A program made the position numbers and the translations under genes. Shown in pieces: positions 1 through 6,109 of a stretch of 7,569 nt of DNA (its first letter is position 1; every line of letters starts with the position of its first letter). The stretch is taken from assembly GCA_904420155.1 (NCBI GenBank), contig CAJFUH010000147.1, forward strand, positions 1-7,569, read 5' to 3'. The notes beneath the pieces are model-generated. The model did no database searches. It was given only the letters and a program-made list of their open reading frames with translations, and had not been told where the DNA came from. The DNA comes from an uncultured Clostridia bacterium (GTDB lineage Bacteria; Bacillota; Clostridia; Oscillospirales; Acutalibacteraceae).

Positions 1-1
1 A

Positions 2-169
2 AAAATCGCGTCGCAAATGGATATGGAAATGCTGCAATTTAAGGGAAGCGAAGTGCTCAAAAGTCTGGATTTAAAAGCCATTGTCGCTATGATTGAAAGC
101 GGGGTTGTGGGAAAAATCGTGGAAGTGGAAAGTAGCGAAGGGGATATCGTAGAAATTACGGTGGAATGA
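2..169 (+). CDS. C-terminal end of a YvlB/SHOCT-like small regulatory protein (5' end outside window)
   Basis: An open frame runs from the window edge to TGA at 167-169 and gives about 55 residues. The visible part has a Met-rich stretch, then a segment around LDLKAIVAMIESGVVGKI, and ends in an acidic beta-rich tail (VEVESSEGDIVEITVE). From memory, this matches the C-terminal domain of Firmicutes proteins annotated as SHOCT-like or YvlB-related, which usually start with a short helical module and are thought to be regulatory; no reaction is known. The start and N-terminal half lie outside the window. The stop overlaps the start of the next gene (ATGA), so the two are very likely translated together. 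The family assignment is inference from pattern and from the neighbour. Confidence 0.65.
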   Translation, partial: KIASQMDMEMLQFKGSEVLKSLDLKAIVAMIESGVVGKIVEVESSEGDIVEITVE

Positions 170-408
170 TGAAAATCAAGATCAGGACAAAAGATTTCCG
201 GATGCAGCTGTACTTTCCCACATCCCTAATTCTCAGCCGTTTGGGCGTTTCCATCGCCTTACGCGCAACACAAAACTATATCCGGTTGACAGAAGAACAA
301 AAAGAAGTTCTGGTCAAGGGATTGAAGCGCTGTAGAAAACAATACAAAGGGCTGACGCTTGTAGACGTGCAGACTGCTTCCGGGGAAGAGATTCTGGTTA
401 CGCTGTAG
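166..408 (+). CDS. Small protein related to the C-terminal domain of its upstream neighbour; function unknown
   Basis: This is an 80-aa protein beginning at ATG 166 (a second ATG follows at 169), overlapping the previous stop by ATGA. No strong Shine-Dalgarno is visible, which fits translational coupling. It starts with a basic beta strand (KIKIRTKDF), then a hydrophobic stretch (about residues 15-32), a charged helix (42-60), and a tail (LVDVQTASGEEILVTL) that aligns by eye with VEVESSEGDIVEITV of the upstream protein. Short proteins of this plan are common directly downstream of SHOCT-like genes in Clostridia (recalled, not searched). It has no signal peptide or known catalytic motif; the hydrophobic stretch is too polar to be a clear membrane span. 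A bidirectional terminator follows the stop. No function can be assigned. Confidence 0.7.
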   Translation: MMKIKIRTKDFRMQLYFPTSLILSRLGVSIALRATQNYIRLTEEQKEVLVKGLKRCRKQYKGLTLVDVQTASGEEILVTL

Positions 409-430
409 TCGGAATAGAAATATATAACAG

Positions 431-480
431 AAAAGCCAACCGGTAAACGACAGGATTCTGTCATGTGCCGGTTGGCTTTT
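431..480. terminator. Bidirectional Rho-independent terminator between convergent genes
   Basis: A perfect 13-bp inverted repeat, AAAAGCCAACCGG (431-443) and CCGGTTGGCTTTT (468-480), surrounds a second small stem, GACAG (449-453) with CTGTC (458-462). The arms end in A4/T4, so either strand gives a GC-rich hairpin running into a short U tract. It lies between the stop of the + gene at 408 and the stop of the - gene at 499, as expected for a shared terminator. Confidence 0.9.
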
Positions 481-498
481 GTCGTAGGATAGGTTATT

Positions 499-1641
499 TT
501 ATTTGATCCATACAAAGTTGGTGTCGTTGACCATATTGTCCAGCCCGTACAGGAAGAGCACCTGGTCGATCCCTTCCTGTTCCGCCAGTTCCGTCAGAGA
601 GTTTTTATAATAGCGAAGATCGATCATATAAATCTCCTGATACTGCTCCGCCAGGAACGGGGCCAGGCAATGGCCGAAGGAATCCTTGATGAGCAGGAGC
701 TTTCCCGACGGGGCGTCGGGGTTAGTGATCTTGGTATAGCCGTGGTTGCCGTCCAGGAAAACCGGGTACTTGTCTTCCTCTTCCAGATGGGAGGGGAAAA
801 ACATGCTGTCGCTTTCTACCGGATCTTTTCCGGTTTCCTCGATCCGCACGGAAATATCCGACAGTTGGGGATTGTGCCAGAGTTCAATGGTATCGGGGGC
901 GCTCAGCCAGTAGCCGCTGTGGGAATAGGAAGTACCGTAAAACCCGCCGCAGGTTTCCACCTGATATACGTCCCGCTTTGTCGGGGTAAAGCCTAACTGC
1001 TGGCCCAGGACCCGGTATCCCAGGTAAGCGCCGGCGCTGGTCCAGTGGTGGTCGGTTTTATAAAAAAGCTGTTGTTCGCCTGACTGCTCCTGGAAAGCCT
1101 GTTGCAGGTCGATGTACTGGATGCTGGGATCCAGAGAAGAGGAAACCTCCTGCAAGATCTCCCGGTCGTGGTAGGGCCTGTGCACGGAAGGCAGCTTGTC
1201 CTCCATGATATAGCCTGTGGAGGGGACGACGCTCACCGCCACAGGCGCGGAAATCTGCTGGGCCAGGGTGTTGATATGATCCAGATTCTTTTGCAGGTTT
1301 TCCTGATTCCAGGTGATGGGAGCGTTGATGAGATAACCGTCCTTCCCGAAATAGATATCGGAGGAACCGTTGCGCCCGCTGTACAGGTTGTAATAGGCGT
1401 TTAGCCCTACGAAAAATTTCCGCCCGGGAAAGTGGTCGGAAAGGTAATTTTCCACGCTTTTCCCGTAACTTCCGTCCGCCAGGGAATCCAGGGTGAATTT
1501 CGGGTTTTCTTCCAGCACCCGTTTTTCATCCGGGGAAAAGCTCTGCTTGGGAAGTACGAAAAACAGCACCGTCATCACGGCGATAAATACGCAAAACAGA
1601 AGGGTGGGCGCGTAACGTTTTAGTTGTTCTTTCTTTTTCAT
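499..1641 (-). CDS. DHHW family SGNH-type protein, likely extracytoplasmic acyltransferase partner of MBOAT
   Basis: This 380-aa protein has one N-terminal membrane anchor (about residues 11-30, after KKKEQLKR) and an outside domain. The defining motif TDHHW is at 196-200, and KDSFG with candidate nucleophile Ser321 is at 319-323. In the related AlgJ/AlgX proteins of alginate acetylation the catalytic set is Asp-x-His plus a distant Ser in the same order, which here would be Asp197, His199 and Ser321. The expected role is to take an acyl group supplied by the MBOAT protein and place it on an extracellular polymer; the polymer is unknown. It starts 12 nt after the MBOAT stop, with AGGAGG 8 nt before the ATG, and is the last gene before the bidirectional terminator. 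Length and motifs look intact. The acetylation role is inferred from family and neighbours. Confidence 0.9.
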   Translation of the reverse strand: MKKKEQLKRYAPTLLFCVFIAVMTVLFFVLPKQSFSPDEKRVLEENPKFTLDSLADGSYGKSVENYLSDHFPGRKFFVGLNAYYNLYSGRNGSSDIYFGKDGYLINAPITWNQENLQKNLDHINTLAQQISAPVAVSVVPSTGYIMEDKLPSVHRPYHDREILQEVSSSLDPSIQYIDLQQAFQEQSGEQQLFYKTDHHWTSAGAYLGYRVLGQQLGFTPTKRDVYQVETCGGFYGTSYSHSGYWLSAPDTIELWHNPQLSDISVRIEETGKDPVESDSMFFPSHLEEEDKYPVFLDGNHGYTKITNPDAPSGKLLLIKDSFGHCLAPFLAEQYQEIYMIDLRYYKNSLTELAEQEGIDQVLFLYGLDNMVNDTNFVWIK

Positions 1642-1648
1642 GCCGTAC

Positions 1649-1656
1649 GCCTCCTA
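1649..1656 (-). promoter_or_regulatory. Shine-Dalgarno of the DHHW gene fused to the MBOAT stop codon
   Basis: On the - strand the MBOAT stop TAG (1656-1654) is the first three bases of TAGGAGG. AGGAGG then lies 8 nt upstream of the DHHW ATG at 1641. Ribosomes ending MBOAT translation therefore sit on the DHHW ribosome binding site, which suggests coupled production of the two proteins. Confidence 0.85.
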
Positions 1657-3057
1657 AAACCGGAAATACAAAAACGGATTGTAACTTTGGCTGACCAGGG
1701 TAGCGGTACATACCACCAGAGCCAGAAGGCAGGCGACGGTCTCCGGAATCCAGGTATAGCGCATGGATTTTACTTTTTCGTACAGCTTTGCCATAAGAGG
1801 AGTACTGGCCACTCCCGCCACCAGAAGCAGGGGCAGATAGGACAGGGTAAGCGCCAAAGCGTCCCCGCCGATCAACCCGGCGGAACCGCTGAACAGGAAT
1901 CCGAAATACTGGAACATTTCCGGGGTGCTCTCAAAGTAAAAGATGACCCAGCCCAGCACGATCAGCACCAGAGCATACAGGTGGGAGACCACGGGGGGCG
2001 CTTTTTCCAGACGTTTGAGCAAAAAGAATTTTTCTATAATTAGGATCACGCCGAAATACAATCCCCAAAGGATAAAGTTCCAGCTCGCGCCGTGCCAAAG
2101 CCCGGTTAAAAACCACACCACCAACAGGTTAAACAGCAGACGGGGCTTGCCTTTCCGGTTCCCTCCTAGGGGAATATACACATATTCCCGGAACCAGGTG
2201 CCCAGGGAGATGTGCCACCGGCGCCAGAATTCCGTAATGCTTTTGGAGATATAGGGGTAATTGAAGTTGATTAAAAACTCAAAGCCCAGCATATTGCCGA
2301 GGCCGCGGGCCATATCGGAATAGCCGCTGAAATCGAAATAAATCTGGAAGGTAAAGGCGATGATCCCCACCCAGGATCCCAGGATCCCGTTGGTTTCGGA
2401 GGTCTGGCGCAGGCTGTCCCACAACGCGCCCATCTGGTTGGCAATGAGCACTTTTTTCGCCAATCCCACCAGAAAAAGCTTTACCCCGTTGGTGAACTGA
2501 TCCAGGTTTTCCACCCGGTGATCCATTTGATCCGCCACGTCCTGATAGCGGACAATGGGACCGGCGATGAGCTGGGGGAACAGCGCCACATAGGTGCCGA
2601 ACGTGATCACATTGCGTTGCACGCTGGTTTCCTTCCGGTATACGTCGATGACATAGGACATGATCTGGAAGGTGTAGAAAGAGATACCGATAGGGAGGGG
2701 GATCAGAGGGGTGGGCAGGTTGGAGAACAGAGGGATGCTCTGCAAAATGCTGGCAACAAAGCCGGCGTATTTGAAGAATCCCAACAACCCCAAATTGACA
2801 ATGATACAGGTAATGAGCAGAATTTTGGCGGTACGTTTTTGATCCTGGTATTTATGGATCAATAGCCCGTATATGTAGTTGACCACCGTAGAAAAGATCA
2901 TCACCAAAATGAAGACGGGTTCCCCCCATCCGTAGAATACCAGGTTCGCCACAAACAGGAACAGATTACGGAACCGGCGCGGGGTAATATAATAGATACC
3001 CAACACAATGGGGAGATAGAGAAACAAAAACAACAGACTGGAAAAAACCAACAGCAA
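1654..3057 (-). CDS. MBOAT family membrane-bound O-acyltransferase (AlgI/DltB-like)
   Basis: This 467-aa polytopic membrane protein has hydrophobic helices from residue 3 to the C-terminus. Recognisable MBOAT signatures are PIGISFYTFQ (122-131), YFDFSGYSDMA (240-250), the amphipathic FWRRWHISL block (277-285, His282) and the catalytic WHG (321-323, His322). The C-terminus PFLYFRF is typical of this subgroup. The family passes acyl groups, usually acetyl, from the cytoplasm to an acceptor outside. The downstream DHHW protein is the expected outside partner. The frame opens right after a TGA, and the first candidate is TTG at 3057; a second TTG at 3051 gives MVFSSLLF, closer to what I recall of family N-termini. 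The AAAAGGG upstream is 4 nt from the first and 10 nt from the second, so the exact start is open. A terminator-like hairpin ends about 20 nt before the start. Confidence 0.93.
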   Translation of the reverse strand: MLLVFSSLLFLFLYLPIVLGIYYITPRRFRNLFLFVANLVFYGWGEPVFILVMIFSTVVNYIYGLLIHKYQDQKRTAKILLITCIIVNLGLLGFFKYAGFVASILQSIPLFSNLPTPLIPLPIGISFYTFQIMSYVIDVYRKETSVQRNVITFGTYVALFPQLIAGPIVRYQDVADQMDHRVENLDQFTNGVKLFLVGLAKKVLIANQMGALWDSLRQTSETNGILGSWVGIIAFTFQIYFDFSGYSDMARGLGNMLGFEFLINFNYPYISKSITEFWRRWHISLGTWFREYVYIPLGGNRKGKPRLLFNLLVVWFLTGLWHGASWNFILWGLYFGVILIIEKFFLLKRLEKAPPVVSHLYALVLIVLGWVIFYFESTPEMFQYFGFLFSGSAGLIGGDALALTLSYLPLLLVAGVASTPLMAKLYEKVKSMRYTWIPETVACLLALVVCTATLVSQSYNPFLYFRF

Positions 3058-3077
3058 TCATCCCTTTTCTTAGCATT

Positions 3078-3108
3078 AAAAAGCGGAGCGGCTACCCTGC
3101 TGCTCCGC
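3078..3108 (-). terminator. Rho-independent terminator or attenuator between the DUF4358 and MBOAT genes
   Basis: Read on the - strand, GCGGAGC (3108-3102) pairs with GCTCCGC (3089-3083), extended by GC/GC after one A-C mismatch, and is followed by TTTTT (3082-3078). It lies 32 nt after the DUF4358 stop and about 20 nt before the MBOAT start. I see no good -35/-10 pair between it and MBOAT, so MBOAT and DHHW may depend on read-through of this hairpin. Confidence 0.75.
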
Positions 3109-3140
3109 GCGTCGTGGCAGAAAGATTCCAACAAACAAAA

Positions 3141-3599
3141 TCATTTGACAAAACGGTCATAAGTGGAATTGAGCGCCTCATAATCAGGGGAGACAATCAT
3201 GGAAATATAGTTGCCGTCTGTGCGCACCCCGCATTTCTGGATCAGCGCATATCCATCCGGGTTATAATCTTTGGCCTCGTTGCCCTTGCTTTCCCAGCGG
3301 TTTGTCAAGGCGTCCTGGATCCGGGCGGCGGCCTGGGAATTCTTGGCCTGGATTAAAACAATTTCGTCTGGGTGGATTCCATCGGAGCGTATCTTTCCCT
3401 CAAATTGCTCCACATCTTCGGGGGAGATCCCGTATAGGTCGGTGAGATCAGAGGAATCCAGCGCCATCATATCTGACAAATCCCCTTGTTTTTCCATCTC
3501 CTCCATGACTTCGCTGAGATTGGCGTCGGGATTGGAAGAACAGGCGGAAGCGAAAAACAGACAGAAACATAACAAGAAAATAGAAGCGATCCGTTTCAT
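3141..3599 (-). CDS. DUF4358 domain lipoprotein
   Basis: This 152-aa protein has a lipoprotein signal peptide (MKRIASIF..., hydrophobic to residue 19, lipobox ASAC with lipidated Cys20), so it should be anchored on the outer face of the membrane. After an acidic Asn/Glu-rich linker, the stretch from about 36 to 140 fits DUF4358: an acidic DLSDMMALD start, the LYGISPEDVEQFE segment, PDEIVLIQAK, a helix of the QAAARIQDALTNR type, and a final GNYISMIVS strand. The ATG at 3599 is chosen because GGAGG (3612-3608) lies 8 nt before it; a longer frame from GTG 3617 would contain that site. The domain has no known activity. It sits 54 nt after the GDSL lipoprotein gene, with no terminator between, and directly before the MBOAT/DHHW pair, which suggests an accessory part in the same envelope process. 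Confidence 0.88.
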   Translation of the reverse strand: MKRIASIFLLCFCLFFASACSSNPDANLSEVMEEMEKQGDLSDMMALDSSDLTDLYGISPEDVEQFEGKIRSDGIHPDEIVLIQAKNSQAAARIQDALTNRWESKGNEAKDYNPDGYALIQKCGVRTDGNYISMIVSPDYEALNSTYDRFVK

Positions 3600-3653
3600 A
3601 GACAAAACCTCCAACACAGAATTTCAAAAAGGCAAAGCGACAATCGAAACGTA

Positions 3654-4538
3654 TCAGGACGCGATAGATTCCAAAGTATCCACCCAAATGGAACAAGCCA
3701 GGTCGGTAAAATGAATGCCCATAGCTTCCGGGTCGCTGCAATATGCCGGGATCAGGAAGCCATCTCCATCCTGCATCTTAGACGCGATATCCAGATAGGT
3801 GAACCCTTTTTCCTGGCAGTAAGCTTGCAGCTGGGCATTGTATTCCTGGATTACGGCGTTGTTGAGCGTTTCCCGTTCCGATCCCTTGAGCATGGGGGTG
3901 ACCGATTGCAAAAAGATAGAGGCGGATGGGGATTTGCTCAGGATCCGTTGAATCAATGCGTCTAAGTTTTGCATGGATGCGTCTATGCCGTATAATCCAA
4001 TGTCGTTCATGCCCAGCATGAGAAAGACTTTATTGGCCTTCATTTGGGCGACCGAATCTTCCAGAGCCATCTTTTTTCCCTGATAGGAAGGATGAATGGA
4101 TTCCGGCGAGACCGGCCGAAGGGCATTGGCGCTTCCCATACTGCCGGATACCAAAAACTGGGCTTGTCCTAATGTTGATTGTCCCGTTTTACGTTGTTGC
4201 ATACAATAATATTTTAGCTTTAAACTCACAGAATCCCCAATAAAAACGGCGTCGTCGAAAAAAGCATCCGCTTGGGCCGCAGGATCCGATTCTGTCTGCG
4301 ACGGGTTTTCAAAAGGGAAACTGGAGCTATCTGTGTTGGAAGGGGAAATCTGAGAAGCCAGCGTGGGAATATCGGACGCCTGGGAATCCGGGGAAGAAAG
4401 AGCCTCCGAGACATCCAGCTCGTCCGATAAAACGGAAACTTCAGAACAATTTTCTTGTTGCGCACATCCGGTAAACAAGATACATAACGTCAGAAAGACA
4501 GGCAGGAAGTTCCGAAAGAGAGAAAGCGGTTGTTTCAT
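3654..4538 (-). CDS. GDSL/SGNH-hydrolase family lipoprotein
   Basis: This 294-aa protein has a lipoprotein signal (hydrophobic residues 8-22, FTGC with Cys25), a Ser/Asp/Pro-rich flexible linker (about 30-90), then an SGNH domain. Block I is AVFIGDSVS with nucleophile Ser103, a Gly-containing SGSMGSAN segment follows near 131-138, block III is LGMND with Asn178, and block V is GIHFT with His276. The usual Asp three residues before that His (DxxH) is Met273, so the triad would be a Ser-His dyad unless another acid serves. Such lipoproteins usually deacylate or transfer acyl groups on surface glycans. ATG 4538 is chosen over a start at 4616 because the longer N-terminus would be coded across the promoter and would delay the signal peptide; the ribosome site is weak (GGTGAT). 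It is the first gene of the leftward cluster. Confidence 0.88.
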   Translation of the reverse strand: MKQPLSLFRNFLPVFLTLCILFTGCAQQENCSEVSVLSDELDVSEALSSPDSQASDIPTLASQISPSNTDSSSFPFENPSQTESDPAAQADAFFDDAVFIGDSVSLKLKYYCMQQRKTGQSTLGQAQFLVSGSMGSANALRPVSPESIHPSYQGKKMALEDSVAQMKANKVFLMLGMNDIGLYGIDASMQNLDALIQRILSKSPSASIFLQSVTPMLKGSERETLNNAVIQEYNAQLQAYCQEKGFTYLDIASKMQDGDGFLIPAYCSDPEAMGIHFTDLACSIWVDTLESIAS

Positions 4539-4558
4539 GAAGATCACCATACGCATCC

Positions 4559-4576
4559 GTTCCCGCTTAGGGGAAC
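4559..4576 (-). promoter_or_regulatory. Stem-loop in the 5' leader of the GDSL operon
   Basis: GTTCCC (4576-4571 on the - strand) and GGGAAC (4564-4559) form a perfect 6-bp stem with a 6-nt loop. It would start only a few bases after the predicted transcript start (about 4582) and ends about 20 nt before the ATG at 4538. A 5'-terminal stem of this type can stabilise an mRNA; there is no U tract, so it is not a terminator. Confidence 0.45.
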
Positions 4577-4588
4577 ATTTCAAAATTA

Positions 4589-4616
4589 ATGTTATCATAT
4601 TGTGAACGACTGTCAA
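4589..4616 (-). promoter_or_regulatory. Sigma-A type promoter of the GDSL-DUF4358-(MBOAT-DHHW) operon
   Basis: On the - strand there is a perfect -35 TTGACA (4616-4611), a 16-nt spacer, and -10 TAACAT (4594-4589) preceded by TG one base upstream (extended -10, TGATAACAT). Transcription would start near 4582, leaving a leader of about 44 nt before the ATG at 4538. Confidence 0.75.
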
Positions 4617-4642
4617 GTTTTTTTGGATGACAATATCATTAC
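4591..4642. repeat. Imperfect inverted repeat centred on the -35 box, possible operator
   Basis: The 16 bases at 4591-4606 match the reverse complement of 4627-4642 at 12 of 16 positions; both contain a core like ATATTGT. The centre of symmetry falls at 4616/4617, at the edge of the -35 of the operon promoter. The placement would suit a repressor or activator that binds as a dimer, but the AT-rich composition weakens the case. Confidence 0.3.
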
Positions 4643-4674
4643 AGTTTTTTAATATTTACCACAATCGGAAAAAT

Positions 4675-4702
4675 ATTACATAGAATTTCTGTTTTTTATA
4701 AT
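4675..4702 (+). promoter_or_regulatory. Candidate + strand promoter in the intergenic region
   Basis: ATTACA (4675-4680), a 16-nt spacer and a perfect TATAAT (4697-4702) form a plausible promoter reading rightward. In AT-rich DNA such matches arise by chance, so this is only suggestive. If used, transcription would begin near 4709. Confidence 0.35.
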
Positions 4703-4708
4703 AGACAA

Positions 4709-4855
4709 GGACACGAAGAAAAATCCCATGGAAAAGGTCGAGAGCCCCTTTTGTCGCTTTCCATTGCAGTAAAAATTTTACCTAGCTTTTTAAAAATGGA
4801 CGGCTTCCAGAGGCTGGTTCCAGTTTCCTGTTGAGGAGGGAAGGATTCCTCTTTT
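4709..4855 (+). ncRNA. Candidate small RNA of about 145 nt, no known family
   Basis: The span runs from the predicted start of the candidate promoter to a terminator-like hairpin, GAGGGAA (4836-4842) with TTCCTC (4846-4851, one bulged G), followed by TTTT (4852-4855). Inside is a perfect 7-bp inverted repeat, ATGGAAA/TTTCCAT (4728-4734, 4757-4763). I do not recognise a known RNA family and see no coding potential. The call rests only on promoter, fold and terminator placed in the right order within an otherwise empty region. Confidence 0.22.
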
Positions 4856-4964
4856 CTGGACCGGTCGATTTGGGAAGGTATTCCCGTTTAGAGTTATTGG
4901 ATCAGGAAATTCCGAAAAGAGAAAACTGTTAGAATAGGGGAGGCGTTCCAAAATCATTCATCAA

Positions 4965-4983
4965 GAAAAAGGGATCTTTCCCT
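4965..4983 (-). terminator. Weak Rho-independent terminator downstream of the M23 peptidase gene
   Basis: On the - strand AGGGA (4983-4979), a 4-nt loop and TCCCT (4974-4970) are followed by TTTTC, so the hairpin runs straight into a U tract. The 5-bp stem is short. It lies about 85 nt after the M23 stop at 5068, and no better terminator is visible before the GDSL operon promoter. Confidence 0.4.
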
Positions 4984-5067
4984 CGCAATGAGACAAAAAT
5001 GGCCTTTGCCGCTATGTTATAATCACGGATTGAAAAAAGAAGAACCAGAGAAGAATGTTCACAAAAA

Positions 5068-6102
5068 TTATTGCACCAGTTGAGGTTCCTGAAAATCATA
5101 AGTCCGGTAAAATTCCTTGGTTTCCGCCACGCGGGTGACGGCGGATTGGTTCTTTTGCAAAAGGCGCGTAATGGCGTACAAATCGATCCAGATTTCACTG
5201 TTGCATTCCTTTTGGCTTTCATCAAAAATCAATTCCATCCCCACGTGTAGATGGCTGGTGGAAATATTGTTGACATTTTCTTTGGCGCTGTATCCTGTGC
5301 GCCCCACATATCCGATCACGTCTCCGGCTTTTACCACTTTACCCTCATATAGATCGGCGTGGAAGGGACGGTCTTTTCTCAGGTGGGCATAGTAATAATA
5401 ACGTTTTTTGTCAAAGCTCCGGATGCCGATGCGCCAGCCGCCATATTGGTTCCACCCCATCACCTCCACGGTACCGGATTCGATGGCAATGACGGGCGTC
5501 CCAGTGGCGGCCATGAGGTCGTGCCCCACATGAGGGCGGGAAAATCCGTAACTGCGGGAAGCGCCAAAGTCGTCAAAATGCTGGAAGGGAAAGGTCTTGG
5601 CAATCGGGGAAAAGGCTTTCAGCCCATATTTTTCCTGCCACACCAATTCATCGGAACCTTCGGAAGGGGTTTGAATTTGATAGGTGCCTACGAATTGGCC
5701 CAACACGGCGGTGTAAGCCTCCAGGTAATAGGAATAATATTTCATATCTTTGGTGAGTTCCTCCATGGTTTGGCCGCCGGACAGGGTTTCCGCCAGACGG
5801 TCCAGGTCGGCGGATTTGTATTTTGAGAAGTCCCCCCCGTACCGTGCGCCCAGATATGCCAGCATTTCAATCCAATGCAGAGGGTATTCCTCTTCATGGG
5901 TCTTGATATCCAATTGCATAGCGTCTTCCATAGCTTCATAAGTGACGTCAAAGTCTACCCACTTTATGTAATCAGAGGAAGAGCTGGTTTGAGCTGAGGT
6001 AGATAAAACTGGAGAAGTGGGAAACGCGGAGGCCAGAATCGCCACCATTAAAATCACCGCTAAAGCAGAGAGGATCAAAGATTTCCGGGTTGGACGTTTC
6101 AA
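5068..6102 (-). CDS. Membrane-anchored M23 family zinc metallopeptidase
   Basis: This 344-aa protein has an N-terminal anchor or signal peptide (basic MKRPTRK, hydrophobic 8-27), a Ser/Thr linker (29-43), a helical domain of unknown role (about 45-140, many Tyr and acidic residues) and an M23 domain (about 180-310). The active site is complete: HVGHD gives His191 and Asp195, YYAHL gives His240, and HLH gives His284 and His286. M23 enzymes cut peptide cross-bridges in peptidoglycan, so a role in wall remodelling or growth is likely. The blocks WNQYGGWRIGIRSF (217-230) and LIFDESQKE match, from memory, a conserved clostridial subgroup, some members of which sit near sporulation genes. The TTG at 6102 is supported by AGGTGAT 5 nt upstream; the nearby ATG is in another frame. 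The leader holds a strong inverted repeat. Confidence 0.92.
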   Translation of the reverse strand: MKRPTRKSLILSALAVILMVAILASAFPTSPVLSTSAQTSSSSDYIKWVDFDVTYEAMEDAMQLDIKTHEEEYPLHWIEMLAYLGARYGGDFSKYKSADLDRLAETLSGGQTMEELTKDMKYYSYYLEAYTAVLGQFVGTYQIQTPSEGSDELVWQEKYGLKAFSPIAKTFPFQHFDDFGASRSYGFSRPHVGHDLMAATGTPVIAIESGTVEVMGWNQYGGWRIGIRSFDKKRYYYYAHLRKDRPFHADLYEGKVVKAGDVIGYVGRTGYSAKENVNNISTSHLHVGMELIFDESQKECNSEIWIDLYAITRLLQKNQSAVTRVAETKEFYRTYDFQEPQLVQ

Positions 6103-6109
6103 AAAGGAT

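Larger units (their letters stand above)
4617..5067. other. Region of about 450 bp with no convincing protein gene
   Basis: Neither strand has a reading frame with a plausible start, ribosome site and protein-like composition; the frame on the - strand at 4929-5225 overlaps the M23 gene and looks like a shadow. The left part (4617-4710) is AT-rich and promoter-like. The middle (4728-4861) is full of short inverted repeats: ATGGAAA/TTTCCAT at 4728-4734 and 4757-4763, and GGTTCCAG (4817-4824 region) with CTGGACC (4856-4862 region). The right part holds a weak terminator for the M23 gene and an antisense extended -10 (TGTTATAAT, 5015-5023). A 14-codon frame (ATG 4728 to TAA 4772) has no ribosome site and I do not call it. 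Confidence 0.6.

Noticed and set aside
670..1404. Several + strand frames opposite the DHHW gene
   Set aside because: They are shadows of the well supported DHHW frame, which carries the TDHHW motif and membrane anchor.
2370..2395. Tandem GGATCC-containing repeat
   Set aside because: It is short, lies in the conserved coding sequence of MBOAT, and is explained by codons for Gly-Ile-Leu-Gly-Ser-Trp.
4539..4616. N-terminal extension of the GDSL lipoprotein to 4616
   Set aside because: It would be coded by the promoter (-35 at 4616-4611) and the leader stem-loop, and would put 26 residues before a normal lipoprotein signal peptide.
4728..4772. A 14-codon frame inside the candidate small RNA
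   Set aside because: There is no Shine-Dalgarno upstream of the ATG and the sequence is better explained by the inverted repeat that spans it.
4929..5225. A - strand frame of 98 codons across the M23 3' end
   Set aside because: It overlaps the M23 coding region in another frame, has no recognisable composition or start signal, and reads through the weak terminator.
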